Assembly: GCF_050753345.1 (NCBI RefSeq)
Contig: NZ_JBLZFX010000005.1
Coordinates: 62,001 to 126,000, forward strand
Source: Alkalinema pantanalense
GTDB taxonomy: Bacteria > Cyanobacteriota > Cyanobacteriia > Leptolyngbyales > Leptolyngbyaceae
Direction of reading: 5' to 3'
DNA: 64,000 nt
Positions 34,418-44,070 of this stretch are shown here, piece after piece. Made by a program: the position numbers and the translations under genes. The stretch's first letter is position 1. Every line of letters begins with the position of its first letter. The notes beneath the pieces are model-generated. The model saw nothing but the letters and a program-made list of their open reading frames with translations, had not been told where the DNA came from and searched no databases.

Positions 34418-35509
34418 ATGAAAGCCACTGCTCCTTATCTATTAGTGATTGACGATGAGCCAGACAACTTCGATGTTGTTGAAATTCTTTTGTTTAAAGA
34501 GGGCTACCACCTGGAATATATGAATAGTGGCCCCGCTGCCTTAGCCTTCCTAGAAAATCACGTTCCCGATGTGATTCTTCTCGATGTCATGATGCCCGAG
34601 ATGGATGGATTGGAAGTATGCCGTCGGCTCAAAGCGAGTCCCCAATGGCAACATATTCCCGTAATTATGGTGACTGCACTGAACTCAAAGCAGGATCTCG
34701 CCAGTTGCTTAGAAGCAGGAGCAGATGATTTTGTCGGCAAGCCGGTCAATGGGATCGAATTGCGGGCTAGGGTACGATCGATGTTGCGAATTAAGCAGCA
34801 ATATGACGAGTTACAGCATTTATTGGCCTTAAAAGAAGATTCCTTACAACTGCGGGAAGACATGTCCAACATGATTGTGCACGACTTGCGTAATCCTCTG
34901 TCAACGATCGTCTTAGCATGCGACATTTTGGAAATGGCAGGTGTACAAGACAAACAGGCCAAGAAAGTCGAACAGATTCGTGGGGCAACCCGTCAATTGG
35001 AATGTCTCGTGGATAGTTTATTATTAATGGCCAAACTAGAATCGGGACGACTCGTTCTCAATCCTAGCGACCTTGATGTAGAACATCTCTGCCAGCAAGT
35101 CGCCTCAGAATTCGAAGAAATTGCCACCCAAAAAGGAGTCAAAGTAATTATCAATCATCCACCCCACAAAAAACTAGTCTGCCTTGATCCGCTGTTAATT
35201 CAACGAGTTTTAGATAATTTAGTATCTAATGCAATCAAGTTTTCTCCCTACGATAGTCAAGTTACGATCGACGTTAATTATCCCGAGGAAGTCCAAGTTC
35301 AAATTCACGTTAAAGACACCGGTCGGGGAGTGAGTGAAGAGTTAAAGGAACGTCTATTTCAAAAATATGAAGTCGGCGAAGGGTTCCAAGGCGTGAAGCA
35401 AACAGGTTTGGGGTTAGCCTTTTGCAAAATGGCGATCGAAGCCCATGGAGGACGGATTTCCTTGGATGCCAACGAGCCTAAGGGCTCCATCTTTACGGTT
35501 GCTATTTAG
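34418..35509 (+). CDS. Receiver domain-histidine kinase
   Basis: A 363-residue protein starting 39 bases after the large hybrid kinase and surely cotranscribed with it. The receiver has D56 in ILLDVMMPEMDG. The kinase core has H155 in IVHDLRNPLSTI (a HDLRNPL-type H box) and an ATPase domain with DNLVSNAIKFSP, KDTGRGVSE and TGLGLAFCKMA. It probably takes part in one relay with the neighbouring kinases. Confidence 0.9.
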   Translation: MKATAPYLLVIDDEPDNFDVVEILLFKEGYHLEYMNSGPAALAFLENHVPDVILLDVMMPEMDGLEVCRRLKASPQWQHIPVIMVTALNSKQDLASCLEAGADDFVGKPVNGIELRARVRSMLRIKQQYDELQHLLALKEDSLQLREDMSNMIVHDLRNPLSTIVLACDILEMAGVQDKQAKKVEQIRGATRQLECLVDSLLLMAKLESGRLVLNPSDLDVEHLCQQVASEFEEIATQKGVKVIINHPPHKKLVCLDPLLIQRVLDNLVSNAIKFSPYDSQVTIDVNYPEEVQVQIHVKDTGRGVSEELKERLFQKYEVGEGFQGVKQTGLGLAFCKMAIEAHGGRISLDANEPKGSIFTVAI

Positions 35510-35652
35510 CATTACCGTTCCGCGTTCCCCTTCAGCACTGCCGTTTAGTTAGGATGAAATTAGGATGAAGTAATTTCTCGGGTTTGTAAAGGGTTCATCT
35601 AGTTTTCCACCTTTGACAGTCACACTAACAGCATAGGATTCAAGTCACGCCC

Positions 35653-35838
35653 ATGCTGTTACAAAAAAACTTCTATCAAGCAGGTTTAGTTGCAATTGTT
35701 GCGATCGCTACAATCCTTACAGGCGGAGTTGTTTTTGCATTGAAGGTGCCCAGTGAAGCCAGTGACTCGCAAGGCTGTGGGAACAGTCAAGTGTTTCGTG
35801 TCAGTGATCAACAGTGTTACTCACTTCAGGGAGAGTAG
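35653..35838 (+). CDS. Small exported protein, 61 residues
   Basis: A 61-residue protein with a hydrophobic N-terminal half (about 10-29, AGLVAIVAIATILTGGVVFA) that looks like a signal peptide or anchor. A short polar tail with two Cys follows (CGNSQVFRVSDQQC), which could form a disulphide. There is no recognisable family and no strong ribosome-binding site. It lies between two signalling genes on the same strand. A direct repeat of TTAGGATGAA lies upstream at 35549-35569. Confidence 0.5.
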   Translation: MLLQKNFYQAGLVAIVAIATILTGGVVFALKVPSEASDSQGCGNSQVFRVSDQQCYSLQGE

Positions 35839-35925
35839 TTTCTATCAATAAAATATAGGAATTTACTAGTTTCTGAAATGAATATGGTGCCCATAATGTA
35901 GTTACAATTCGTGTTGATAAATAGT

Positions 35926-37032
35926 ATGAGAATTCTAATTATTGAAGATAATCAAGATCTGGCCACACAATTTGTGGATGCCCTATCTGAACAGCACTAT
36001 CTCATCGATACCGCCCAGGATGGCTTGATAGGGTGGGAAATGCTACAAGCTGTGGAATATGACTTGATTATCCTTGATGTCATGCTACCTCGACTGGATG
36101 GAATTACATTGTGTCGTAAGTTGCGCGAAGAGGGTCAGTTAATTCCCGTGCTCATGCTCACAGCTCGCGGCACGAGCCACGATCAGATTATTGGCTTGGA
36201 CTCTGGGGCTGATGATTACTTAGTCAAACCCGTGCGGCTCGCAGAATTAAATGCCCGCGTTCGTGCCTTATTACGCCGTGGACAGCAGCTTCCCATGTCG
36301 TCTGTCCTAGAAATCGGTAAATTACGTCTCGACCCCTGTGCCTGTGAGGTTTCCTATGAGGGTAAACCTTTGGCCATGCGTCCTAAAGAATTAGCGTTAT
36401 TAGAATTATTTCTCCGTCATCCTCAGCGGTTGTTTAGTCGAGGGGCAATAATTAATCAACTCTGGTCATTTGAGCATGAACTGCCTGAAGAAAATACTGT
36501 GAAATCTCACATTAAGGGATTACGCCAAAAATTGAAAACCGTTGGGATGGAAGATCTCATCGAAACTGTGTACGGTCTGGGGTATCGATTGAACACAGCC
36601 TTTGCTACGATCGCACCTCAGGACTCTTCTCTTCCATTAGAGCCAGCAACACCTGTAGCAGAATCCGAAGTCATTCCTGAAGCCATCAGTTTATTGATTG
36701 TAGAAGAACAACGGGCGATCGCCGAACAAATTGCGCAACAGGTGGAATTGCAAGGTTGGAAACCCTACATCACAGCCAACCCAACGGAAGCAAAACCTGT
36801 TTTGGACTGGTTAGCACCCAAGGCAGTCGTCATTAGTACCAATTTCTTAAATTCCGGTGAGGAAACGCTGCCCTTTGTCTTTCACTTGTTAGAACACCAC
36901 AAAGACCTAGCTATTTTTATTTACAACAATCAAACCATTCTCGACCGTTGGCAGTTAATGGCCTGTACACCCATGTTGCCAGAAGGGGAATGCCTAAAAG
37001 CCCTGACCCAGGGCTTAATAGCTCAATCCTAA
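35926..37032 (+). CDS. OmpR-type response regulator with a C-terminal pseudo-receiver
   Basis: A 368-residue protein from ATG 35926 (MRILIIEDNQ), preferred to GTG 35911. The first receiver has D51 in LIILDVMLPRLDG and K in DYLVKPV. The winged helix (about 130-222) ends in TVYGLGYRLN. A third domain (about 248-365) has the receiver pattern but lacks its key residues: LLIVEEQRAI replaces the acidic pair, and AVVISTNFLN has Ser where the phospho-acceptor Asp should be. It is the first DNA-binding output protein downstream of four kinases. Confidence 0.9.
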   Translation: MRILIIEDNQDLATQFVDALSEQHYLIDTAQDGLIGWEMLQAVEYDLIILDVMLPRLDGITLCRKLREEGQLIPVLMLTARGTSHDQIIGLDSGADDYLVKPVRLAELNARVRALLRRGQQLPMSSVLEIGKLRLDPCACEVSYEGKPLAMRPKELALLELFLRHPQRLFSRGAIINQLWSFEHELPEENTVKSHIKGLRQKLKTVGMEDLIETVYGLGYRLNTAFATIAPQDSSLPLEPATPVAESEVIPEAISLLIVEEQRAIAEQIAQQVELQGWKPYITANPTEAKPVLDWLAPKAVVISTNFLNSGEETLPFVFHLLEHHKDLAIFIYNNQTILDRWQLMACTPMLPEGECLKALTQGLIAQS

Positions 37033-37079
37033 ATAGGAATGAGTTCATGACTGGCTGGACTCTAGTTGCATCAACCGTT

Positions 37080-37125
37080 TCCCAATCAATCCAATCAATC
37101 CAATCAATCCTGATCGATTGGGAAA
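37080..37125. repeat. Tandem AATCAATCC repeat
   Basis: Three copies of a nine-base unit close to CAATCAATC are followed by TGATCGATTGGG, which is complementary to the start of the array, so the stretch can also fold as a hairpin. Confidence 0.7.
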
Positions 37126-37242
37126 TAGACTCTGAGTCATCACGCTTAATCTTGCTCCATGGCAACTTGTCTACAGCAAGACTCACCCAATGCTGAAAAT
37201 TGTCCTTCCAAGGACGGAGTTAACTGACTTGACTGGGTTAGC

Positions 37243-37536
37243 TTACTTCACTTGGGTGGAATCTACATCCACAGTTGTTTGCTGATCGTCGGTCACAGCT
37301 TCTTCTGTACTCAAACGTCGATCGCGGAATTCCTGGAGCGCTGCCGTCAATTCAGTCACCAATAACGTAATCAATAATCCATCATCAATCCAACCCACGA
37401 TCGGAAACAGATCCGTCCATAAATTCGGGGGACTGATTAAATACGCGATCGATGCCACCACAATCAACCAGCGGTATTTAGAATTACGAACGAGTTGGCG
37501 ATAAACATCAGCTAACACTTGGGTCGGAAGTTTCAT
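37243..37536 (-). CDS. DUF1232 (YkvA-like) small membrane protein
   Basis: A 97-residue protein. The core SKYRWLIVVASIAYLISPPN followed by DLFPIVGWIDDGLLITLL matches DUF1232, with a hydrophobic hairpin and the conserved SP..DL.P..G..DD motif. Members are small membrane-associated proteins of unknown function. It is read opposite to the regulators around it. Confidence 0.82.
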   Translation of the reverse strand: MKLPTQVLADVYRQLVRNSKYRWLIVVASIAYLISPPNLWTDLFPIVGWIDDGLLITLLVTELTAALQEFRDRRLSTEEAVTDDQQTTVDVDSTQVK

Positions 37537-38166
37537 AATTAAGAGTCAGAGATAGGATTTGGCATACTTTTGACCGATATACCCTGGATGATCGTGATGA
37601 TCGGCATATTTGAACGGATCAATAGATTGCAAATGAATGCTTCAAAGCTAGTCTAAAACCCCATTCTGTGGCTATCTATCTACTATTAACAGCCCCAAAA
37701 GGAGGATTGCCCTCCATAGTGTCAGATTTTTGTCAAAACGGACGATAACCTTGGTTTTGGATCAACCTTGGCTCTAGATTACAAATGCCTTTCTTAATGT
37801 CTGCCATGATTGTTGAGGAACTCGCCAAGCTTATCAATGAGTGGCTAGGAGACTACGAAATGGTTTGCGCTGCTGGTTGCGCTGCTGGTTTGTGGGTTGA
37901 TGTGCACCTTCACGCTTCACAGATCCTGCCAGATATTTTTCAGACTTCTACAACGACGACTTCACCAACGCTCCACCAACGCTCCATTAATACCCCATCA
38001 ATGACCTATCGATCCTCTCCATTGTTTCAGCCAATGTATGCCGTTATAGATTTCGATATATATCACAAAGTGTCACTTTTGTTCAAGATGACACATTTTT
38101 TCATAAAAACCATGGATATAGTAGAAATTAACTGGATCCTTGATTTTTAATGGTGAGAAAAGCACT
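37537..38166. other. Gene-poor region with local duplications
   Basis: The only long frame here (37785-38150, plus) has an unconvincing, composition-biased product. Two exact tandem duplications lie inside: GCGCTGCTGGTT at 37867-37890, and CACCAACGCTC twice near 37971-37992. Confidence 0.5.
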
Positions 38167-38607
38167 ATGGGACTCACAAAGCAGGTAGAAATTCGCACGC
38201 TAGATTCAATAAAAGGCGGAATGGCTGAGTTTTATACCCCTCAGTCTAGTCATGAAACGATGTTAGTGAGTGTGGCAGCAGGCGCGATCGACGATTTGTT
38301 TGTCCATCGCTCTCAAACCGATCAACTTTTAGTAGTACGGGGCAGTTTTGTTCTCGTGGTTCTACAAAATCGTCGCTATCAATACATTCCCCTCAGCGAA
38401 ACCCACCCAGTTGTTGTCACTATTCCCCCAGGTGTGCCCCATGGCGCAATTAATCCAAGCCAGGAACCTTGCGTCTTAGTCAATGCAGTGTTACGTCATA
38501 GTGCTCCCTACGATCGAGACTATGTCCCTCTACGACGCCCCTTTCCCTACGACTTAAACGTAGCCCATCGCCAGCTAGAAGACCTACGATGCAGAAAAAT
38601 TGCCTAG
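38167..38607 (+). CDS. Cupin-fold protein
   Basis: A 146-residue protein with a single-domain cupin (jelly-roll) pattern: QTDQLLVVRGSFVLVVL then VVTIPPGVPHGAINPS. The usual metal-binding histidines are only partly kept. It resembles WxcM/FdtA-like or dTDP-sugar isomerase-like cupins, but the function is not clear. The ATG at 38167 is preferred to upstream codons because the cupin fold starts soon after it. Confidence 0.75.
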   Translation: MGLTKQVEIRTLDSIKGGMAEFYTPQSSHETMLVSVAAGAIDDLFVHRSQTDQLLVVRGSFVLVVLQNRRYQYIPLSETHPVVVTIPPGVPHGAINPSQEPCVLVNAVLRHSAPYDRDYVPLRRPFPYDLNVAHRQLEDLRCRKIA

Positions 38608-38890
38608 GATACAGCAAACAACAAGGCATCCAGTGTAGGATCGAATAGATTGAGGGTCTAACGGATTGACGATCTAATGAATCGAGCCTAATCCATTATT
38701 GATCGATTCAATTTGTCACCAATCCATGGATGGGTGAGGAAGATCTAGGAAGCGCTCACTATGTAAATTTAGATTTCTCTAGGCAAACTTGTCACAGAGT
38801 TACGCTAAATTGCGACACAAACTGTGAATTCTCCCCTACTAGGTTCTCTGAAAGGTTTATCCTGGGATTAGGCTTTATCTACGCCATCCC

Positions 38891-39598
38891 ATGCCTTTGA
38901 CAATTTTAGTTGCAGAAGACGACCCTGGGACAAGGCTCTCGGTAAGCGATTACTTAGAGTCACAGGGCTATATTGTGTTCAGTGCGGACAATGGCAAGGA
39001 TGCGCTCACCCTTGCCCAAGCCCATCATCCCCACCTAATGATTACCGACATCGCCATGCCTCAGATGGATGGCTATGAACTCGTTCGCCAAGTACGTCGA
39101 TCGCTGGATATGCGCCTGCTACCGATTATCTTTTTAACTGGCAAAGCAGATGTCCCCCATCGCGTGTTGGGCTATCAACTAGGATGTGATGTCTACTTGC
39201 AAAAGCCCTTTGAATTTACCGAGCTCAGTGCAATTATTCGCAATTTGCTCGATCGGACGCAGATTTTGATGGATTGGAAACTGAGCCAAGAGTCTGGCAG
39301 CTTAGGACGTAATCCCAATCGGGATCCCTCTCAGCAACAGACGTTTACATCAATGAACAGTAATGGTTCCACCCAAAACTTTTCGCTCAACCTATCAAAC
39401 CACCTAGAATTCAGCCAACGGGAACAGGAAGTCCTAAAATTACTGAGCAAAGGCTTATCCAATATTCAAATTGGTGAACGCCTACACCTGAGTCCCCGCA
39501 CGATCGAGAAACATGTCAGCAGTCTTCTCCGTAAAACGAGTACAGGTAACCGGGCCGAACTAGTTCGCTATGCAGTAGAACACCATTTGGTCATCTAG
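38891..39598 (+). CDS. NarL/FixJ-type response regulator
   Basis: A 235-residue protein. The receiver (1 to about 120) has acidic residues in VAEDDPG, phospho-acceptor D53 in LMITDIAMPQMDG, and K in VYLQKPF. After a Ser/Asn-rich linker comes a LuxR-type helix-turn-helix (about 172-232), with FSQREQEVLKLLSKGLSNIQ and RTIEKHVSSLLRKT. It is a second possible output of the upstream kinase cluster, though separated from it by the cupin gene. Confidence 0.92.
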   Translation: MPLTILVAEDDPGTRLSVSDYLESQGYIVFSADNGKDALTLAQAHHPHLMITDIAMPQMDGYELVRQVRRSLDMRLLPIIFLTGKADVPHRVLGYQLGCDVYLQKPFEFTELSAIIRNLLDRTQILMDWKLSQESGSLGRNPNRDPSQQQTFTSMNSNGSTQNFSLNLSNHLEFSQREQEVLKLLSKGLSNIQIGERLHLSPRTIEKHVSSLLRKTSTGNRAELVRYAVEHHLVI

Positions 39599-39691
39599 CA
39601 ATTGATCCTCTAGCAATCGATGAGATGATCGATTGGTCATTTAACCGTTTTGCTATCTAACGTGAGTTTTGATATTTAGCACGAGTTCTCT

Positions 39692-40189
39692 TTAAGGCAG
39701 TTGGATTTTGCCAGTTTCTCTCAAATGATCTAGTAAACCAGAGCAAGCATCCATCAGCAAATCAATCACAAAGTTAAATCCTGCTTCTCCGCCGTAATAG
39801 GGATCGGGAACTTCTTTGAGGTCATGCTTTGTACAAAATTCGCACATTAAGCGTAATTTATCCCGGTACTGACTTTGACGATCTAAGTAATAGAGATTTT
39901 CGTAGTTATCCTGATCCATCGCTAAAATCAGGTCAAATTCATCAAAATCATAGGGTTGGAACTGCCTTGCCCGCCCCTTAAGTTCAATACCAAGTTGCCG
40001 TTGCGCCGCTAAATTCATCCGCCGATCGGGGGGGCTGCCAATGTGATAACTGGAAGTTCCTGCGGAATCGCATTCAATAAAATCGCCTAATCCCTGCTGT
40101 TCAATCAGGTAATTCATAATATTTTCAGCAGAGGGCGATCGGCAAATATTGCCTAAACAAACAAACAACAAGCGATAGGAAGCAGCCAT
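39692..40189 (-). CDS. Low-molecular-weight protein tyrosine phosphatase
   Basis: A 165-residue LMW-PTP. The phosphate-binding loop VCLGNICRSPSAE has nucleophile C11 and R17. The general acid is in VPDPYYGG. The N-terminal location of the loop is typical. It probably dephosphorylates tyrosine-phosphorylated proteins in the cytoplasm, and cyanobacterial targets are little known. Arsenate reductase is a less likely alternative. Confidence 0.92.
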   Translation of the reverse strand: MAASYRLLFVCLGNICRSPSAENIMNYLIEQQGLGDFIECDSAGTSSYHIGSPPDRRMNLAAQRQLGIELKGRARQFQPYDFDEFDLILAMDQDNYENLYYLDRQSQYRDKLRLMCEFCTKHDLKEVPDPYYGGEAGFNFVIDLLMDACSGLLDHLRETGKIQLP

Positions 40190-40356
40190 GGGTACAACGA
40201 TTCCCCCTCAGTGAAGCAACTGCGCTCAGACAAATTTCGTTCAGATAAATAACAAGCTACAAACAACTCAGCTTAAAGCAACTCAGCCAAACTTAGCTGT
40301 TATCAATTAGCGTACTACCGCAATCATGCTATCAATCGATCTATGCCATCACATAG

Positions 40357-40383
40357 TAAAGACGTGCCCCAGACACGTCTTTA
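40357..40383. other. Perfect 10-bp hairpin in an intergenic region
   Basis: TAAAGACGTG (40357-40366) pairs perfectly with CACGTCTTTA (40374-40383) around a seven-base loop. It lies downstream of the ebfC gene (minus strand). No T-run follows on that strand, so it may be a processing or stability element rather than a terminator. A near-duplicated TGATCAAGCCAG lies at 40441-40466. Confidence 0.6.
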
Positions 40384-40471
40384 TGCAGCCTATGCAGCAA
40401 AGTTATACAGTGTGATAACGGACTATGCATCATCACGCCATGATCAAGCCAGGGTGATCAAGCCAGCGCAA

Positions 40472-40819
40472 TCAACCGAACCCTGGCAAATTCAAGCCCC
40501 CGGTTAATTCTTCCATCCGTTCGCGCATGGTTGCAGTAGATTTTTCATAGGCATCCTTCATCGCTGCCATCACAAGATCCGAAAGCATATCAGCCCCTTC
40601 GTTCATTGCTTCTGGCGAAATCTCAACGCGGCGTGGCTCTTGGTTCCCACTCATGTAAACCTTGACCAGCCCACCCTGAGCAATGCCTTCGATTTCCATT
40701 TGCTCCAAGTCTTCTTGAAGCTGTTTTGCACCTTCTTGAACTTGCTGAGCCTTTTTAATTGCTTCAGTCAGTTCCTTCATCTTACCGAGACCGAAGCCAA
40801 ATCCCTGTCCTTGTGCCAT
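40472..40819 (-). CDS. YbaB/EbfC family nucleoid-associated protein
   Basis: A 115-residue protein with the YbaB/EbfC pattern: a helical N-terminus (LTEAIKKAQQVQEGAKQLQE), a central strand pair (VKVYMSGNQEPRRVEISPEA), and a C-terminal helix (LVMAAMKDAYEKS). The family forms tweezer-like dimers that bind DNA. It lies downstream of murC and murB on the same strand, 200 bases after murB. Confidence 0.9.
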   Translation of the reverse strand: MAQGQGFGFGLGKMKELTEAIKKAQQVQEGAKQLQEDLEQMEIEGIAQGGLVKVYMSGNQEPRRVEISPEAMNEGADMLSDLVMAAMKDAYEKSTATMRERMEELTGGLNLPGFG

Positions 40820-41022
40820 AAATTCTCACGCAGGTACGAGTTGAGCAGCCTCCATTATGCCACCGATCGGAAATTGTGCAGGAGGAACTCAAGACTATTC
40901 GCAATCTCAAATAGATCTATATCAGCAGAACTCTCCCTCTAGAACGCAAGCAATTCCCTTGAGTAGCTAGAGGAAAAATTAGCTGCAAGAAAAGTGAGTT
41001 AAAGAGGAAGCACTATTCTCCC

Positions 41023-42027
41023 TTAAGCGGCTTGGAACTCACCCAAAATCCGAACTTCTGGTTCCAACCGTAATGACCACTGCTGTTCAACACGACGCTG
41101 CACATGGTGAATTAACCGGAAGATATCTGTTGCTGTAGCCTCTCCGCAGTTGAGGATAAAGTTGGCATGGCGTTCAGCGACCTTAGCACCCCCAATTTGA
41201 TAGCCTTTCAGCCCTGCCTGCTCAATCAGCCAGCCAGCTTTATAGGCTTCGGGGTTACGAAACACACTGCCACAACTGGGTCGATCGTAGGGCTGGGTAC
41301 TGTGGCGTTGGTTGAGATGATAGTCTGTGTCTCTCCGCACGTCCACTGGATTAAATCCAGGTTGCATTTGGAACGTCGCTTGGGTTACTAGCCGTCCTCC
41401 CCCTTGCAAGTTCGAAGTCCGATAGCGATAGGCCAATTGATCTGCCTTCAGGACTTCACAACTCCCATCCATGTTCAACACTTGGACTTCTACCAAAATG
41501 TCAGAAATGCAACCCCCATGCGCTCCTGCATTCATCACGACAGAACCTCCGATCGTGCCCGGAATGCCCACAGCCCATTCTAATCCCCGCCAGCCCCGTT
41601 TTGCGACCCGTTGCGCCAGAAGAGGCAACATTGTTCCAGCTCCGACAGTCAGCAACCCATTCTCTTCGTCAAAGATCACTTGCTTCAGGTGTCGTGTACC
41701 TACCACAAGCCCCGGCAAACCCCGATCGCTAATCAATAGGTTTGACCCCGCACCCAGCAAGGTGATTGGGATATTCCGATCAAGTGCCCAAGCAAGGCTC
41801 AGTTGCAACTCCTGCACCGAATGGGGAGCAACATACCACTCAGCAGGGCCACCCACTTGAAAAGAAGTCAAAGTTGAAAGTAGAACATTAGACTTAATCA
41901 AACAGTCTGTACCAGGGAAACTCACGGTCTTGTCAAGCAGAATTGAACTGAGAGAAGGTGAATAACGGAGACTAGCAGGTGCTCCCAGCTCATCAACCGT
42001 GGGCAGGGGGTTCCGAGAAAGCGTCAT
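41023..42027 (-). CDS. murB: UDP-N-acetylenolpyruvoylglucosamine reductase
   Basis: A 334-residue FAD enzyme that reduces UDP-GlcNAc-enolpyruvate to UDP-MurNAc. Visible landmarks are LLGAGSNLLISD (FAD binding), WAVGIPGTIGGSVVMNAGA, SCGSVFRNP with the catalytic Ser, and the C-terminal LEPEVRILG Glu. The N-terminal 40 or so residues are an extension. It follows murC on the same strand with a 161-base gap. Together they start the cytoplasmic branch of peptidoglycan precursor synthesis. Confidence 0.96.
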   Translation of the reverse strand: MTLSRNPLPTVDELGAPASLRYSPSLSSILLDKTVSFPGTDCLIKSNVLLSTLTSFQVGGPAEWYVAPHSVQELQLSLAWALDRNIPITLLGAGSNLLISDRGLPGLVVGTRHLKQVIFDEENGLLTVGAGTMLPLLAQRVAKRGWRGLEWAVGIPGTIGGSVVMNAGAHGGCISDILVEVQVLNMDGSCEVLKADQLAYRYRTSNLQGGGRLVTQATFQMQPGFNPVDVRRDTDYHLNQRHSTQPYDRPSCGSVFRNPEAYKAGWLIEQAGLKGYQIGGAKVAERHANFILNCGEATATDIFRLIHHVQRRVEQQWSLRLEPEVRILGEFQAA

Positions 42028-42188
42028 AGTATTACCGTTGCTGACATCCTAGTAGGAAAACGAATGAGCGGCTGTCCAAGTGTGTGATGAACTAAAGTGC
42101 TGGACAAATCCCTTGGAAAAATCCCTAGAGTCGCCATCCCAACGTCGAGTAAAAATATTCCCTCACGTCAGGTGGAAAATCACATCCA

Positions 42189-43679
42189 TCAAGTATGCGA
42201 ACTGGTTTCGGCTTGTTCCCGTTGATAGGCGAGCGCCCCAGGAATAGTCTGATTGAGGTTTCCAGCACCCAGAAAGACGACTAAATCTCCAGGACGGAGG
42301 TGATGATTTAGAAATTCGCTGATTTGCGGGAGAGAAGGCTGGTAGTGCACGGCTGCGGCATGGTTTTCAGCGATTCGATCCGCCAATTGTTCCCCTGTGA
42401 TATTACCGGGATTGGCTTCACCCGCACTGTAAACGTCGCTAATGATGACTACATCTGCATCCACAAAGGATTGGGAAAATTCCGGTAAAAAGGCCAGCAT
42501 GCGGCTATAGCGATGGGGTTGAAAAACCGCCACTAACCGACGAAACGGGCCTTGCTCACTCACTTGAAGTCGGGCTGCAGATAGCGTGACTTGAATTTCA
42601 CTAGGATGGTGGGCGTAGTCGTCAATAAACCGGATTTGATTGGCTTCCCCGCACCATTCAAACCGACGACGGGCTCCTTCAAAGGTCGATAGCGCCGTTG
42701 CGATCGCCGCAAAGTCCAAACCCAACAAACGCCCCACTGCCAAAGCAGCTAGGGCATTGCTTAAGTTATGGGTTCCAAGAATCTTTAACTGGATCTCACC
42801 GAGGTGCTTCCCGTGTTCGTAGACCTGGGCGATGGTTCCAGTGGCGTGGTACACCACATTTTGAACAGTATAGGTCGCCCCCTTTTGCGGATCCAGACTA
42901 TAGGTTATTGCTGGTTGGATGCGATTGTAGACCGTCGGACAATCGATCGACCCCACGATCGTTTCACAGTGACTCGCAAAGGTTTCGAAGGTATCAATCA
43001 CTTGCTCTAAGTCGCTGTAGTGATCGGGGTGATCTAATTCAATATTAGTGATGATGCCGATGCGCGCGTTAAACTTGACTAAGGAGCCGTCAGATTCATC
43101 GGCTTCAGCAACGAGGTACTCACCTTGCCCTGCCCTTGCATTGCCATCCCACGCTAGCACTTCTCCACCAACGACGATCGTTGGATCCAGTCCTGTTTTA
43201 AGGAGAAGGTAGCCCAGCAAGCTACTGGTGGTCGTTTTACCATGGGTTCCAGCAACGGCGATCCCCTGATATTGTTGCATCAAGCCTGCTAAGACATCAG
43301 AGCGATGGAGAATTGGACATCCCAGGGCCCGTGCTGCTTGATACTCTGGATTTTCAGGGTGGATCGCGGTCGAACAAACGACCTGGGGTAAGAGATTGGG
43401 GGAAATAACCCCCGCTACAGGGTCATCTGTATTTCCAGCAGTCACTCCAATGGCAGCAGGTTGACGCGATCGGAAAAATTCCAGATTTGCGGCACTTTGT
43501 TCTAAAAAAATATGAGCCCCTTCTGCCCGGAGACGCTCCGTAATATGGGTCAACCGAAGGTCAGATCCGGAAACTGGCAGCTTGCGGTGGACAAGAACGT
43601 GGGCAATTGCCGACATTCCAATTCCGCCAATTCCGATGAAATGAAACGGTCTTCCGCTGAAATCGATCGAATTCAGCAT
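42189..43679 (-). CDS. murC: UDP-N-acetylmuramate-alanine ligase
   Basis: A 496-residue Mur ligase that adds L-Ala to UDP-MurNAc. The N-terminal Rossmann part has FIGIGGIGMSAIA. The ATP loop is AGTHGKTTTSSLL, the middle domain has EADESDGS, and the C-terminal domain has QPHRYSR. A good ribosome-binding site (GAGGAG) lies just before the ATG, and a TATGAT-type -10 element lies about 40 bases upstream. murB follows. Confidence 0.96.
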   Translation of the reverse strand: MLNSIDFSGRPFHFIGIGGIGMSAIAHVLVHRKLPVSGSDLRLTHITERLRAEGAHIFLEQSAANLEFFRSRQPAAIGVTAGNTDDPVAGVISPNLLPQVVCSTAIHPENPEYQAARALGCPILHRSDVLAGLMQQYQGIAVAGTHGKTTTSSLLGYLLLKTGLDPTIVVGGEVLAWDGNARAGQGEYLVAEADESDGSLVKFNARIGIITNIELDHPDHYSDLEQVIDTFETFASHCETIVGSIDCPTVYNRIQPAITYSLDPQKGATYTVQNVVYHATGTIAQVYEHGKHLGEIQLKILGTHNLSNALAALAVGRLLGLDFAAIATALSTFEGARRRFEWCGEANQIRFIDDYAHHPSEIQVTLSAARLQVSEQGPFRRLVAVFQPHRYSRMLAFLPEFSQSFVDADVVIISDVYSAGEANPGNITGEQLADRIAENHAAAVHYQPSLPQISEFLNHHLRPGDLVVFLGAGNLNQTIPGALAYQREQAETSSHT

Positions 43680-44012
43680 TTTAGCTCCTCACACCGAACA
43701 CCACACCGAATAACACGCGCTATCATAGCAAGAATTGCTTTTTCGGAACATACAATCTCCATACACCTTAGACAGAGATTTATTGAATCCAATTTGCGTA
43801 ATTTCGCTTAGCAATTTCGCTAGATAGTCCGTTAAATCTTTGAAGACTTGACAAGGAATTTTAAGCGGTCTTTCTGATTTGAGCAAAGTATTTATTGATA
43901 CGCTCAATCCCAAGAACCCAATCTTTAGAATTTCTTCTTGAGAATTTAAATCTCTCTGAATGATTGAGAAACGTCCGGACAAAAGATTAAGCGCATTAAT
44001 TACCTTTCCCTA

Positions 44013-44070
44013 GGGCACATCCCACATTTGCCCCCTCACCCTAAACTCCTCTCCCAGAGCGGGAGAAGTC
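44013..44070 (+). repeat. Half copy of the MITE-like palindromic element
   Basis: Starts with GGGCACATCCCACATTTG, close to the left end of the element at 57698. It continues through CCCTCACCCTAAACTCC and ends with a CTCTCCCAGAGCGGGAGA hairpin. The right half is missing. Confidence 0.7.

Noticed and set aside
37785..38150. 121-codon plus-strand frame before the cupin gene
   Set aside because: Composition-biased, spans two tandem duplications and an AT-rich promoter-like stretch, and overlaps the cupin start. No family features.
43681..43710. CTCCTCACAC string resembling the Yfr1 small-RNA core
   Set aside because: It is the complement of the murC ribosome-binding region and lacks the two flanking hairpins of Yfr1.
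43689..43982. 97-codon TTG-initiated frame on the minus strand just upstream of murC
   Set aside because: The middle looks protein-like, but the C-terminal part runs through the murC promoter and becomes Cys/Ser-rich. No ribosome-binding site was seen.
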